This document shows positions 10,414-22,488 of a stretch of DNA of 64,000 bases, one piece after another. The stretch spans positions 1,413,289 through 1,477,288 of the forward strand of contig BFEA01000378.1 in the NCBI GenBank assembly GCA_003427395.1, written 5' to 3'. A program made the translations under genes and the position numbers. Numbering within the stretch: position 1 is the first letter of the stretch; each line of letters begins with the position of its first letter. The notes beneath the pieces were generated by a model. The model was not told the origin of the DNA. It was given only the letters and a program-made list of their open reading frames with translations, and searched no databases. This stretch comes from Chara braunii. Taxonomy: Eukaryota; Streptophyta; Charophyceae; Charales; Characeae.

Positions 10414-10850
10414 AGATAGGCGAGTGTCAGGTATGCATACTAGCTGTCTGAAAAACATAGGGAATTGCGATCTATGAGCGGAGACCTGAAGAAATGGCGA
10501 TTATGGTTATGGGACATAAAAAAAGTATTAAACCATCAGGTTCACCGAAGCCTTAGTTTGAGTTCTCACCGGTATACTATGCCGTAAGAGCTTCTTTTTT
10601 TTTTTTTTTTTTTTTCACGCGGTAGAAGCTTTCGGATTTGGGCTGGGGCCGGTAGTGGAAGGAGGACGGGTACGATGAAGAGGCCCAGTTGGAGGCTCAG
10701 GCCTTGGGAAGTAGTAGCTTCATCAACTAAGGAGGCCCGAGCCTTGGAAAGTAGTAGCTTCATCAACTTAGCCGCTACCGTACTGTGTGAACTGGTGTTT
10801 TCCCACCCACTGTTTCAGAGTGGTGGCTTGCAGGGTGCCTCAACGGTTGG
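10414..10850. other. No recognised gene; one poly(T) and a local duplication
   Basis: A T run lies at about 10,593-10,615. AGTAGTAGCTTCATCAACT is repeated at 10,710 and 10,751, both next to a GGCCCGAGCCTTGG-like or AGGCCTTGGG-like block, a local duplication of about 41 bp. Nothing else was identified. Confidence 0.45.
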
Positions 10851-10854
10851 GGCT

Positions 10855-10975
10855 TGGCCTCCAGAGCAAAATGGATGGCGGAGCCAGCGAAAAGGAGGCC
10901 TGCGCCGGTTCCTTTTTTTTGTTTGGTGCCAAGGGCATTTCCAGGCCCGGAGAAAAGTGCCTATGAGCTTTGTCG
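10855..10975 (+). mobile_element. Short interspersed family B, copy 4
   Basis: CCTCCAGAGCAAAATGG, GCCAGCGAAAAGGAGGCC, GGTTCCTTTTTTTT and GGGCATTTCCAGGCCCGGAG parallel the minus strand of 14,260-14,140 block by block. The two copies differ by scattered substitutions. Confidence 0.5.
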
Positions 10976-11126
10976 AGTTTTTCCACAAAGAAATAGAGAA
11001 CAGGAAATCTGCTCCCCCGCCATGAATGTCATACAAGCAGTTGCATGCTCAAGGGTGCCAGCCGTCACTCCTGACGGAGCTCGAAACAGGGCGTACGTGT
11101 GGTCCCCCACCGTCCCGTACTCCCCC

Positions 11127-11169
11127 NNNNNNNNNNNNNNNNNNNNNNNNNNNNNNNNNNNNNNNNNNN
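11127..11169. other. Assembly gap (43 N)
   Basis: A run of 43 N flanked on both sides by C-rich low-complexity sequence (CCCCC...CCTCTCCCCGTCTCCCCG), which probably explains the gap. Confidence 1.
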
Positions 11170-11944
11170 CCTCTCCCCGTCTCCCCGTCCCCCCGTCCCC
11201 CCCGTCCGATGGGATGGGGGTTCAGGTCGATGTGCCTCTGACAGATGTACAGATATAATGATTGTGTGGTCTATTATCGGAAAGGATGAGGTGTAGTCAT
11301 TCTCCTTCTTATGAATATCCCAGGCATTTGTCCTGCTGAGAGGTAAGAAAGCAGGGCGAGGTCCCACTAGCAACGGGATAGGATAGAAACGAGTTTGTGG
11401 GGCAGTTGAGCGACCCAAATCCTGCCGTGCAGTACTTGTGCTCCCGCGTTCAGTATTTTACATGTATTACCCAAAAAAGTAAGGAGATCTTTGTTCCCCT
11501 CCTCCTCTCCTTAACACTGGGCATGCCCGTGCAAAGAAAGCCTCCTGCCAGAATCTTTTCAATCCATTGGTGGTGTTGCCAACCCCAAAAGAGGGTGGTG
11601 TCGGCCATAGGCCCACTGGATAGAAGATTTACTTGCTGTTGTGCAATCTCATTGGGTGGAGCCCTCCTTCAATCACGGAGTATATGGAGGGTGTCAGGAT
11701 CACTGCAAACAGAAGTCGAGTTTATTCCAGAAAATGTGGTGGTTACTTTGTTCACTGTTGTTGCAACCACCACCATCAGATCATTTGTGATCTGATGGCT
11801 GCTAAGCACTCTGCCATGATTTCCGGTGGGAGGTCTCTGTTTTTCTTATTTTCTTTTGCCTTTGTCCTGTTTTCTCAGCCCAGAAATTCGTAATGAACCT
11901 GTCAGCCCGCTGCCACTCAGTGTCACACTGGATCGGCCGCACTC
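11170..11944. other. No recognised content
   Basis: No family motif or repeat was identified in this stretch. Confidence 0.35.
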
Positions 11945-12085
11945 CTGTTTTTTTTTTTTTTTTTTTTTTTTTTTTTGAGAAAGGGCCCAGTGGCCAAGGC
12001 TCCAATTATGAGGTTGATTACAACGCTTATACGCACGCCTCTTCCCATTAGGGCTGGAAGAACCTCAGCCACTACTCCCTTGGAG
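11945..12085 (-). mobile_element. Short interspersed family C, copy 2
   Basis: A T run at about 11,948-11,976 is followed by GGGCCCAGTGGCCAAGGCT, nearly the block that follows the T run in the retroposon inside the LINE (5,294). On the minus strand this is a retroposon ending in poly(A). Its other edge is not resolved. Confidence 0.5.
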
Positions 12086-12779
12086 ACAGCTTCCCTATAT
12101 AACACGAATATAGCATAGTCACGAGGCATTGATTGCTTCCCCAGTCATGAGGCATTGATTGCTTCCCCGTTGTGTGCAGAATCAATCTCTGCCCTACGAG
12201 ACTCCTCAATTATCCCTACTTCCATCTTCTGCACGGTGAGGAGTAGGGAAGATACAAATAGGGCAAAGAGATTGATAACAGGGCCAGAAAGTTTAGTAGG
12301 TTCATCAGTAATTACGACTAGCTTCCCCTTAACAACAGTAGTTAACACAGACGCAAACCAAAGGGGAGCACACTTATTGGAAGAAAATTATAATCTATAC
12401 GTAAAGATCATCAAACCAAGTCAAACCCTAACCGATGATGACCAAGGATTGAATATGGCCCCATAAGATGGACTGAAATCAAGCACCACAAGAGAGGAAG
12501 AATTCACCAAACTAGGGGGATCAACACAGACGAGAAAAAAAGGGGGGGGGGGAGAAAACAACCAAGAAGTCACCCCTGCCTCCCAAATCACCTCTCCACA
12601 GCCTCTCTTCTTCCTCCCGAATCCCACGGAAATAACTCATCATCCTTCCACCCGTCCTAGCATCCCCAGATCAGCATCATCTCATACTCGGCATAATTTT
12701 CATGCGAGAGGGCGGGAAGAAATTGAATAGCCCTCACCTTAGTAGCTGACCCATCGACAGATCTTGGTTGGACGCCGAT

Positions 12780-13200
12780 TATGTCGATCGTAGTGAGCAA
12801 GACAGTCATGGCTGTAAATTGTATTTCAGATGTCATCGTCAGAATCGTTGTTGTTGTCATTGGAAAAATTGTTGATGGTGATGATGTCATCGTTGTTGGC
12901 GCTGTTGATGTAGATATAGTTGACGAGCTTATTGTTGGAAGTTGTTCATATGTCGTCATGAGAAGCGCTGTCGTTGTCGTGAAGAAGATCGTTGGTGTTG
13001 ATTCTGTTAAAGATATCATCGTCGCTGTTGATATAGCTGCAGAGCTTATCGCTGTTGTTGGAGTTTTTGTGTGGATTGTTGGTGTAGAATAGGATGTCCT
13101 TGTCATACCCGTTGTTGATGCTGTTGGAGTTATCTTTGTTGTTGATGTCTCCAGCTCAACCGCTGTTGGCACTGATGAGATCTCGGTCGTTATTTTGTGT
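12780..13200. repeat. Imperfect GTT/GTC trinucleotide tract
   Basis: The plus strand is dominated by GTTGTT, GTCGTT and GATGAT words. It reads as a Val/Ile-rich frame on the plus strand and as a Thr/Ser-rich frame on the minus strand (13,214 to 12,657). Both follow from the triplet bias. A mucin-like Thr-rich protein cannot be excluded, but nothing supports it over a decayed microsatellite. Confidence 0.6.
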
Positions 13201-13471
13201 GTTGTTGTCGCCACACCTTGTCCCCTTCTTCATAGAGCTCATAGCAAGGGTGTATGAGTTTATCCGCCGTCTGCCAGTCAAGGAGATGTGCCCATAATTC
13301 GTCAGGCCCCTCCTCTATCTCCCAAAGCACGTAGAGCATTCGATGTAGCATGGCCTCCAGCCATGAGGTCATTGAGATTGCCCCCCTACCAACCTCTGAC
13401 CAATCTTGAGTTGTGGAAGATGGAAGAAGTACCATCTCCTGCAATCGGCGGCGGCCATCCTGCAAAACCAA
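13190..13471 (-). CDS. Hypothetical ORF, possible exon fragment
   Basis: On the minus strand there is a 93-residue frame with balanced composition: MTSWLEAMLHRMLYVLWEIE, then ELWAHLLDWQTADKLIH and ELYEEGDKVW. The Leu/Trp spacing suggests amphipathic helices. It has no low-complexity bias, unlike its neighbour, and runs straight into the Thr-rich tract. No family is recognised. It could be a piece of a transposon gag or of a host exon, or it could be chance. Confidence 0.2.
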   Translation of the reverse strand: MVLQDGRRRLQEMVLLPSSTTQDWSEVGRGAISMTSWLEAMLHRMLYVLWEIEEGPDELWAHLLDWQTADKLIHPCYELYEEGDKVWRQQHTK

Positions 13472-13749
13472 AAGCCGAGAATCCGCAACGTGTCATAGAT
13501 CCCCGTTTGAACCCATCTCCATCTCCTTTCGCCTTATCGCGTATTACCGCAAGAGCGCCGTCGCACTGCTGGTCCCAAGGTTAGTTCACCTCGTTTTCGC
13601 TTCCTCCCTCGCAACGCACGAGCTATGGAACCGTATGTGCCCTCCTCACCCGCCCCACCTTGCTCGGTCGTCGCAAAAGCTATGGCGTCACCAACATGCT
13701 CAGTCAGTCCTTGGTAACTTCGAGGGCATTGGGTCGTGAGACCGCCGGG

Positions 13750-14090
13750 CCCGCCGGCCGGTGCGCTCCCCACGCGCTCGCGTCAGGGCAGCTGCCAATT
13801 AAGAAGAATGTGATTGGGGGTGAGGTCGGATTGGCCACACTCCTATCCGACTGTTAATGGGACCTCGCCCCAGAGGAAAGCTTTGTGGCCTCATGAAATT
13901 ATTTTCCGAAATGAAAGTTGCAAGAAAATGGACAACTCGAAAAGAAACACAAGGCCCTCGTCCCAGTTTGGAAAAACAGGTCGCAACCCTCGGCTGCCTC
14001 CCTCACACTGGGTTGGGTTATAGAGAGGACCTCCAATAGATGGAGCCTCCCGGAGAGTCATAGTGGTGCCTGCTCCTATCACTAGCTCGA
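13750..14090. other. No recognised content
   Basis: Mixed-composition sequence without a recognisable motif. Confidence 0.35.
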
Positions 14091-14119
14091 GTTGTGCACA
14101 AAAAAGAAAAAGGACTTTT

Positions 14120-14260
14120 TTCTTTTATTTAAACCACCAGCACTTCTGAGGCACGTTTTCTGCGGGGCTGGAAATAGTCTGCACGCCAAAGAAAGAACGA
14201 ACCGAAGCGGGCCTCCTTTTGGCTGGTGTTGCCAACCATTTTGCTCCAGAGGTCGAGCTC
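14120..14260 (-). mobile_element. Short interspersed family B, copy 5
   Basis: On the minus strand this reads GAGCAAAATGGTTGGC, CCAGCCAAAAGGAGGCCC, TTTGGCGTGCAGACTATTTC and then GTGCTGGTGGTTTAAA. It is the clearest copy of the family and shares both body and end with those at 0.5, 7.7 and 10.9 kb. Confidence 0.55.
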
Positions 14261-14418
14261 TGGAAGTTGTGCCAGTATACGAGCCACGTATTTTATTCTT
14301 TGGCTGGGAAACGTACTGGTGATTGGAAGGGGTGAGCACACAAGTACTAGTCCAAAGCCAATCATGTAGGCAGGCGGCAAAGCCTCTATTGGAACTCGTG
14401 ACCAATTGTAGCAAAAAT

Positions 14419-14585
14419 AAGGGGTGGGAAAGGAAGAAGAGAAGAAGAGAAAAGAAGAGACAAAGAGAAGAAGGGAAGAAGAGAATAAGAGAACAAGAGA
14501 AGGAGAGAAGAAATAAAAGAAAGGAAAGGAAAGAGAGGAAGTGGAGGGAGGAAGGAGGGAAGGGAGCAAGGAGGAAGTAGGTGAA
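14419..14585. repeat. Purine-only tract (GA-rich)
   Basis: Almost pure A/G for about 165 bases built from AAGAGA, GAAGGG and GGAGG words. Such tracts can form triplex DNA. The Leu/Ser/Phe-rich frames on the opposite strand are composition artefacts. Confidence 0.85.
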
Positions 14586-14777
14586 AGGAGAGTAGCACAC
14601 ACGAGCAGAACCCCATAGCGGAACCCTTAGCGCAAGTTGGAAATTTGATTAATAAGAGTGAAACAACTAATTTTCGTCACGGACGTTCCTACGCCGGGTT
14701 TCGGTTACTTCCGCATGCAGCCATCATCAGGGGACTTGTGATGCACTTAGTGGAATGATAACTAACCGTCTTTAAAT

Positions 14778-15476
14778 CTGGGTAGCACGCCTTACGTGTA
14801 CGTATTCCAACGTACGCGCACGAACCCAAAATCGCGCGTATGCGTACGTCAAAATATATATATATATATATATGAAAAGAAAGTATGTTGTGCAGAATAA
14901 CGATACAAATAACTTTTGCAAGGGAGTAATACCCGTATTCCCAATTTAAAAATAAAAAACGGTAAAGAAAACTTTAAAATAATAATAATAAAGAAAAAAA
15001 TTCAAGAAACTAAGTTTTTAAATTATTATGATAGTATTACCTTTTTAATTTTTTTTTTTAGTTTTTAATCTCTTACTCGAGTTTAATTGGGAATTCGGGG
15101 ATGAATCCCAGGAATTTTTTTTTTGTATAATGTTTCTAACTTTCTCCGTAACATATATTTGTTACAAAAGTTTGTTTTTATTTTTTTCTGTTAGTTTCCT
15201 AGTTCTTTTACTTTTTATTTCAATTTATTTGTTTTTTGTGTCTTTGATTTTTCACTCGAGTTTAGTACAGAATTTTGCGATGAGTCTTAGGCAAAAGTTG
15301 TTTGAAATAGCATTTTGCATAACATACTTGTTTTTCAGTTTTTTCCGATGATTTTTTTTTTTTTTACGTATTCCCATGCACGGGAGTACGTGTACGAGCA
15401 TACGTGTTGCGTAGTACAGGAATACGTGTACATGTGTATGCGCAACCCGCGTACATGTACGCCGTGCAACCCAGCC
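14778..15476. mobile_element. 700-bp AT-rich foldback element
   Basis: CTGGGTAGCACGCCTTACGT at the left is an imperfect inverted match to the right end, which reads CTGGGTTGCACGGCGTACAT on the minus strand. Both ends are followed inward by GTAC/CGTA-rich sequence, and TTAAAT flanks both sides. The middle is AT-rich and contains a diverged direct duplication of about 175 bp (CTCGAGTTTA at 15,077 and 15,254). It has no coding capacity. Confidence 0.55.
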
Positions 15477-17186
15477 TTAAATATTCAAAAACAGTTATCG
15501 CAGTCTGTCCACCACCGTAGATCCAGCAATGGTGGTCCGCTTCTAGCGATTTGCACGTACGGATCCATATTCCCAAGTGCCATATAGGACTGCTTTTCTG
15601 AAACTATCCTTACAATACCAAGATAAAACTTGCACGGCCGAGCTGCGTGCCACCAGATCGTCGTGTTTGTCGTAGAGTTAGAAATGAGCGGGAAGGGGAG
15701 GGGAAAGGGGATAGTCTGGAAGATATGGAAGATACGGAAGAGCTTGGGGATATCGGAGGACAAAAAATGCTATGAGCAGACCAGGTTGGAGAAGAGAGAG
15801 AGGGAAGAGGGGGGAGAGAGGTTGGAGCCCGTTGCAGGGACAATTGGTAGGGTAGGAATGGTGGATTGAAAAAACGTGTCGCGTCGTCTGTAGTGGGGAA
15901 AAGAAGCAAAAGGTTATTAGAATTGGTGGGAGGCAGTAGGAGGAGGGGAGGAGATGTCAGGTAGGAGTGAGGGTGTTGTCACACTTTTCCTAGTCGGGCT
16001 ACTTCAGGAACAACAAAGGTTATCCAAATACTGATCATAAAATTAAGTTGTGCCATGCATGAATCAGTTCTGCGAGTTTGTTAGTTTTGATAATTGTGGC
16101 AAGATCATCAGAAAACACAATCATTAAGCATAGTCAATGAAAATGAAGCAAGTCTAATTGACTCAAGATAGAGACGACGTAATTGAGGGAAAGGTGAGAA
16201 CTCATAATGATCTCAGAAAGTAAAGATGAACGGACACGGCCCGCACTAGTCAAGAGTCCTCACTCATCCCTCTAGAGTTTGTCTTTGTGAGACCATGTCC
16301 CTGCAAGCCTTTTCTTCCCACCACTCTCTCTTATCTCTGCTTAATCCGTATCTCATAACCAGGACCTCATCGTCCTTCATGATTTCCTGTACACCCCATA
16401 CCCAGACAGTGAATAGGATGGGTCATAGGTGGCTCTGGTAGGTCCCACACTAGTCTAGTAATACAACGCTAATAGTCGTTTGGTAAAAGTCAGGCAAGGT
16501 CCTACCTTAAGCTTAGGCCGTTGACCTCTAATATGAGCGTGAGAGGTTGTACCCTCTGAAAATCGCTAAGGATGCCAGTTCAAAATCATGGGGCACACCC
16601 AGACCTTTGAATTTCGCCAGTGATTGCTTGTTCACACTAACACTAATTGATACACGAGCAGGCAAGCTACTTGTCGCTTGTTGTTGCTGATTATAAGAAT
16701 GTTTACCACGAGACTCGCAACTATTTTCCAAGGTAAGTTCAATTTCTACGATCGAGGTTATATTCGCAGCCTTTTTCAAAGGTAAGTTCAATCTCTTCAA
16801 TTACAATCTTAGTTTAGTCTTAGTTTCACTTTAACATCATCTATTATGAATCGTTAGCATATCTGTATGAATCATCACGATAATTACGTAGTTTTGTTCC
16901 TCGACTATACCCTTTAACAAATCCTGAGTCTTTCTGAATTTTGCTATCATAACTTAAATTCTGATAGTTTTTTCCGATAATTACTTTCTTCTCTCTAAAT
17001 TGGTGGGACTTGTCATCTGTTCATTGGGTGCAAGTGGAAGGGGAATAATTGTAATAAGCTTTATTGCTGCCCTGCGCCCTCTTTAACAGTTCATTTTCAA
17101 GAGAAAATTTCGATCAACGGGTCATTTTCAAGAGAAAATTCCGAGTTTATTCCTATGGGCTGTATCGATTATTTTAGAAGGCAGAA

Positions 17187-17486
17187 TTGGGAGAGTGGGG
17201 TGGATCGGGAGCGCTATCCTGCAGGGGATTCACAAGGAGGGGGGTGAATGTCTCGAAGAGGGTAGAAGCGGAGTTGGGGGGTTGTCCTGTTTCTAGGGCT
17301 GGGGTGGTGAGAGAGGTCAACTTCGTCCTCAGTGGAGGCAAAAACGGGCAAGGAGTGGCGAGGGCATGTTTTAGGAGGGAACTGCGTGTCCTCGGGGACA
17401 GGGGTGGAGGGGCTTGGTCCTATATTGGGGCCGAGGGAGAGCGGGACGCTCGCCTCGACGGGGGTAGTGTAGGGCTGAGGGGGTAG
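17187..17486 (+). other. G-rich stretch, frame probably spurious
   Basis: A GGGG-rich segment gives a 99-codon Gly/Arg/Val-rich frame. Composition alone explains it and no motif is present. Confidence 0.4.
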
Positions 17487-18029
17487 GGGAAGGGAGGGGT
17501 GATTTTCTTTCGAAGATTTCTAATCTTCCAGTCCAACAATTTTTTTCTCTTCAGTCATTCCATTTGGTTCGCCTCTCGAGCACGTTGTAGGAATAGGTGA
17601 AATCTGGCAAGTCATCTTTGATCATGCGTAGGGTGGTTGGAAATTCGGTGGCCCTTGATGACCGATGTTGGAGCGACGCTGGTCGGAGCTGGAGCCAGGT
17701 GACGCAACTCTGTGACCTAGCTTAGTAGGGGCGTGAGACCTGGTAGAGAGATCTGAGGGGCTGTTTGCGGGGGCAGTCTCAATGGTCATCGGGGGTCGTA
17801 ACTGAAGCAATGCTGGCCGACGCTAGAGCAATGAGGCCTGGAAGAGCTTCGGTTCGTGCTGAAAACAACCATGCTGGTGGTGGTCGCAGGTGAACTGAAT
17901 AGATTTCACCTATCCGATTCATGGTTGGGAGGCTTGTTGACACACATTTTCTGAAGGTTTTCTAGTTCTCCTTTTTCTTCAATTGTTCTTAGCCGAAACT
18001 GGGTATGGCCCCGGTAAGTTTTTTTTGTA

Positions 18030-18146
18030 TTATGATAAGGGACGTTGGGCCCGGTTCCCAGCCGTGTTGCTCCCCACGAATAGATTGGAGCATCGTCTCT
18101 CTCTCTCTCTCTCCCTCTCTCTCAAAAAAAAAAAAAAAAAAAAAAA
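18030..18146 (+). mobile_element. Short interspersed family A, copy 3, poly(A)-tailed
   Basis: AAGGGACGTTGGGCCCGGTT, then TGCTCCCCACGAATAGATTG and a short CT tract, ends in about 23 A at 18,124-18,146. It lies inside the diverged minus-strand LTR and is therefore younger than that LTR. Confidence 0.6.
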
Positions 18147-19688
18147 GCGGACTTGTTTGCTCAACCCTCAAAGGACCCCCAAGGAAGGAGGCGCGTTTGC
18201 CCAAGATCATCACTCGCAAACTGCTTCACCGGTTTCTGTTCAGAACGACCCCAAGGGACACGACTGTGTTGTCTGACTTCTCATTGGATCCGTAGATGTA
18301 GGACACCAACTCTGTAAACTCGTGTCGATTCTCAAATTTTCCCCGTCACCAAATCTCTCAGTTCTCTCTTGTCACCTTTGATCTCTCAGCCAACCTTGTC
18401 TTCCTGTCTCAGTTGAGCCTCCGGTTCAACTCAACTCATGAAGGACGGCGTACTGACCACCATCCAGAAAACTCATTCTTTCTGAGTCCAGTTTCTGTGA
18501 GGGGATGACAATGGCATGTGACCTTTCACTCCAATTAGGATAGGTTCGCTTGAATGAACTTCGCAATCTAGAGAGCCCCGTCGTAAAATCATGCAATACT
18601 TTGTTTTCAGGTAAGGGAGGATTGTAAATACATTATTCACCATCTAGTGGGCCGTACCCTAATCACCCGCAGGATCTCTCCCGTCACTGCTGACTCTAGT
18701 CGTGCGGCCCTCTCTACTCTCTCGCTAGGGCCACTTCATGCAGACTACATAGCATTCACACGAGGACTAAACGAGATAGAACTGTTCTCAGCGGGTGAGG
18801 TACTTTGCAGCGGCAGGGGGTAGCTCAGGACACGAAAGGTGATTTCGCAGTTGTAAACGCTCACAGGCATTGTCGACGATCCTTCCTCTCTTTGCGGCTT
18901 GGTTATCCTTTTTTCTATGTGTATTTAAGAGAAGGTCTAGTCAGTGCCCATCTAACAGCATCTTGGTCGATAGGTATGCCACCTTCCTCAACATGACTTT
19001 CCTCTTTCCCATTAATCGCACACTTGGAGTTTATAAGAAGGAAAGATGATTCATTTTCATCTGCTTTTTCTCTTTTGGTAAGGCACCCACAAGCATTTGC
19101 CAAACAACCTGCAAGGTGATGCTTGACAATTGAGTCCAGAGTAACCTTGACTTCTTGTCAAGCTAGTCGCGTCAGGCCACGTTAAGTTGCCATATATATA
19201 TTATTTATAGTATATGGTGACATGGAGAAAGGCACTATCGTCTGCCGAGCCAGGCAAAAACAAAGAAAAAGGCAGGGTAACTGGCTCAACAGTGATGGGG
19301 TGCCAAGGAAAAGTGACTCGTTATAACCATGTTTAGAGTGCTTGACCATGGTCTGTTCATGACAAGGATCCTTGATTAGCTGGGTTTAACAAAACCCTCG
19401 CTGTTTTCACTCTTTGACCTTTAGTCACAGGTACCCAGTATATAGTCGGCATTGACATTTACTCTCCATTCAAGGTGGGGTCCAGGATTTTCAGTCACAA
19501 TGGACTCCGAATGGCAAAGTAAAAGGGCTCGCCTGCGTTACCATCATTGGAGTACTCTACGACAGGGAATAATCAACCCGTTATCTTGGCACCACTCAAA
19601 GGAGTCTTAGGTGGTCTTATGGTGACCGAGCCCCTTGTAGGTGCAGCATCCTCGACAGATCGTTAGTGGGGAGGAAGCGGTGTACATT

Positions 19689-19689
<1 letters not shown>

Positions 19690-19722
<33 letters not shown>
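19690..19722. repeat. (TA)n microsatellite
   Basis: About 16 uninterrupted TA units. Confidence 0.95.
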
Positions 19723-19724
<2 letters not shown>

Positions 19725-21581
19725 GAAAAAAAAAAGGAAAAGGGTCCATAATAAAGCAGAACTCAACGACCATATGACATTTTGCAGTTCAATCATAAAT
19801 CTCATTTTCTGCACATTATCTGAGCCAATAGTCACCAAGCTCCTCTCAGTTCACTTCTGACTCTTGTCTATCAAACACCCCTGGTTCATTACATTGACGA
19901 CATCGGTGACCCGAATCTGGCAGAAGAGGCAGTGCAGTCCGCTAGTGCCAGTAGGGTAACACGATGGTATCGACGGTTACGATCAGGCAAGATATGTCAT
20001 GAAGAGTAAGGCATACCATAAGTTGGTATTCACCTATGCTTCTGTCTGCAACTCTGGTACAAGTCTGGTCCAGCGACTTTGCACACAAATTATGATTTCC
20101 CCTACTCAATGCATAGTATCCTCCCCCATCTTTATTGTTTGCCCACACTGTTAATATCTTGCTCTATACAGAAGATGACGTCAGAAGCGGACATGAAACG
20201 TCTTTGGTAGGAATTATTCACACTGACCAAACGCCTCTGACAGCTGTCACACGACGTGGCACGTTTAATACGAGAACATGTGAGTTGCCCACACAATAAG
20301 CTGCGAGCAGAAACCTCCCTTTCATGCGATCTTGCGAAACTTCAACCATCATAGTTGTCTGGCTCCTCGATACCCCTCGACAAGAATGAACCTCCCACAT
20401 CTCTGCGAGGGAGATGATGAAGACAATGTCAGTTGGCCGCGCGTCTTTCTCTGAGACTCCTTAACAAAACAGGCTCATAGGGCACTTACACACCCGCGTC
20501 CCCTTCATTGCCCGAACGATATGGTGAAGGAGCTGCCGATTTCAATCACCACTTAAGGCTCGACATTCTCTTCAAGTGTCACTTTAAACGAACACACCCA
20601 CTTTGTCCAGGTCTCACGAGTCCCTTGATGCACTTCACTTTGTCACAACCCGCATGTCGCCCTCAACACTCTCCACTGCACATGCTACCACGACTTGAGG
20701 GAGGGGTCACGTCAACAAGAACATCTTCCACTACATACGTGTAGTTGTCTAACTCTCCCCCCTTTTTTGTGCTTACTCACACACTCGTGCACACTCCCTC
20801 GCCGATGAGCATAGGGTCATTAGTGCAGCGTTACACGGGTCACATACATGCTACTCAACGCGCCCACCCCTCTCCCTCTTCACGCGTAACCTCGTCTCTC
20901 AAGCACCCTTCCTTGCATGGCCTCTCCTCGCACGGATCATGCATGGGACATCCGAAGCGCGCGCACAAACCCTCTTTCCAGTTACTCATTCGAGAAAGGT
21001 ATATCGGTGGTCACGGATCCGCACGAACTGATGCCTGCCCCGATTACGATGAAGACAAGAAGAGAGTCATGTTTGAGTACATGGTGAAAACCAAGTACGC
21101 TATTGACGGCCGCGATCAACAAGCGACCTCCACTGTGGGGGCAACCCAGTTGACTTTTGCAGGTACTCTCACTCACTCTCTCTCTCGATCGCGCTTACCC
21201 GTGTCCTTGTAGCTTCTTATCTCTCTTCCAGAGACCCGTCGACACGCGTTGACCCGTGAGCCTTTCCCCTCTCTCATCCTTGAACGTAATTGTCGCACTT
21301 GTCCAGAAGTCGGCGACCTCGTCCTTGGAGAGAGTGTACACGAGTTCGTGGGTCAGACAACACCAACGATCCGAGGCGGCCGAGGTCGTAGTCATTAGCA
21401 GACATCACCATGGAGCAAGTGCCACTTCTTCCTTCCGTGCGTGTCAGCATGTCACTCGCTCTTCATCGCTAGTCTTTCTCTAAGCACCAAACGATCGACA
21501 CAATGGCACGCCAGTTACCTGCTGGTCACTCAGAATGCACCCCTTCTCCGGCATTACCAGCAAAGATTCATGTCAACCACA

Positions 21582-21585
<4 letters not shown>

Positions 21586-21662
<77 letters not shown>
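21586..21662. repeat. (CT)n microsatellite, about 38 units
   Basis: Uninterrupted CT tract. The Ser/Leu-rich and Arg/Glu-rich frames across it are artefacts. Confidence 0.95.
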
Positions 21663-21665
<3 letters not shown>

Positions 21666-21824
21666 CGCTCACCCCTCTCATGCTCCTCTTCTAGCGAGTT
21701 GACCCGTGCTTCTCGCAGCCCAGCGGGCCTAGTCCTTTTGTCGTCTCGACTTGGCCTTCGGGCCTCTCTCAACAAGCTCGGTCGGTGGGTGGTCCCTTCG
21801 CCACTGGTCCCACCCGTGCCAAGA

Positions 21825-22142
21825 CTAGGTCTCCGCATTCAGGTCACCGGCCTTGCTCTCGGCCTCAATGTCTCGATCCAAGTACTCCTGCTCTCGCTCT
21901 ATAGTATTTGTTGAAGTCTCCGCTTCCAGGTACGAGACGGTCACTTTCACTTCATCCGTGAACCCTTCTCCCCTGCACCTCCTCTTGGCCCAGTCCTTGG
22001 CTTCCATGATGGACGCCTGTAACCCCTGGTCAGCTCTCATCTCCTTCTCTCCCCCCACCTCTACATTTATCTTCAGCCTTGCCTCCTTGTTGCAGTGGTT
22101 GTAGTCCAAAATGGCCGACACCATAAGCCCATCTCCAGACAT
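21825..22142 (-). CDS. LTR-encoded small protein, diverged copy
   Basis: From ATG at 22,142 the frame gives 105 residues. MSGDG, ARLKINVEVG, SIMEAKDWAKRRC and VKVTVSYLEAETST line up along their length with the frames at 33,633 and 52,398 in the giant LTR (MSGEG, VRMKINVEG, AITEAKDRAERRC, LQVTVLYHETDTS). The frame is open upstream, and NGLYEYRPRY before the ATG parallels ALYGYRPGY in the giant LTR, so the true start may be further upstream. Predicted order is two strands, a charged helix, then a strand. Conservation of a frame between strongly diverged LTRs suggests selection on the protein. Its function is unknown. Confidence 0.55.
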   Translation of the reverse strand: MSGDGLMVSAILDYNHCNKEARLKINVEVGGEKEMRADQGLQASIMEAKDWAKRRCRGEGFTDEVKVTVSYLEAETSTNTIEREQEYLDRDIEAESKAGDLNAET

Positions 22143-22475
22143 CCGCTCCCACCTCATCAGGAACTGGAGGTACCTTGGCCTATACTCGTACAACCCATTG
22201 CTGTGCACCATAGTTGTGCCCACTTTCAAATAGACCGTATATGGTACCAGGCCGCAGACTCCCAAATAGCCTGGCCTTAACACTCATCACATGCGCACAC
22301 AGACGGACTGTTGCACGCTCACTCCGCCGCTTAACCCTTATTTCCCAGTTCACGAATACTCCACGTAACAGCGCCGCCTGTGCACACGTAGCCAAAGACT
22401 CACTTTCCTCAAACTTTATAGGATCGCCACATACCGCAGTCTCCACGCTCTGAATGAGAAATAATATTGTACTTC

Positions 22476-22488
22476 AAAATTTTATAAA
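22476..22488 (-). promoter_or_regulatory. TATA-like box of the diverged LTR
   Basis: TTATAAAA on the minus strand lies about 335 bases before the ATG at 22,142. The giant LTR has TATAAAAG 368 bases before its matching ATG. The conserved spacing is the main support. Confidence 0.35.

Noticed and set aside
12657-13214. Thr/Ser-rich mucin-like protein on the minus strand
   Set aside because: Follows from an imperfect GTT tract; the opposite strand is equally open. Not excluded, but not supported.
15610-15909. Pro/Ser-rich minus-strand frame
   Set aside because: Reverse of a GA-rich tract; composition artefact.
1-16000. Many frames of 60-110 codons on both strands
   Set aside because: Most cross CT/GA, poly(T), poly(A), poly(G) or triplet repeats, or lie antisense to one another; no family motif and no plausible start.
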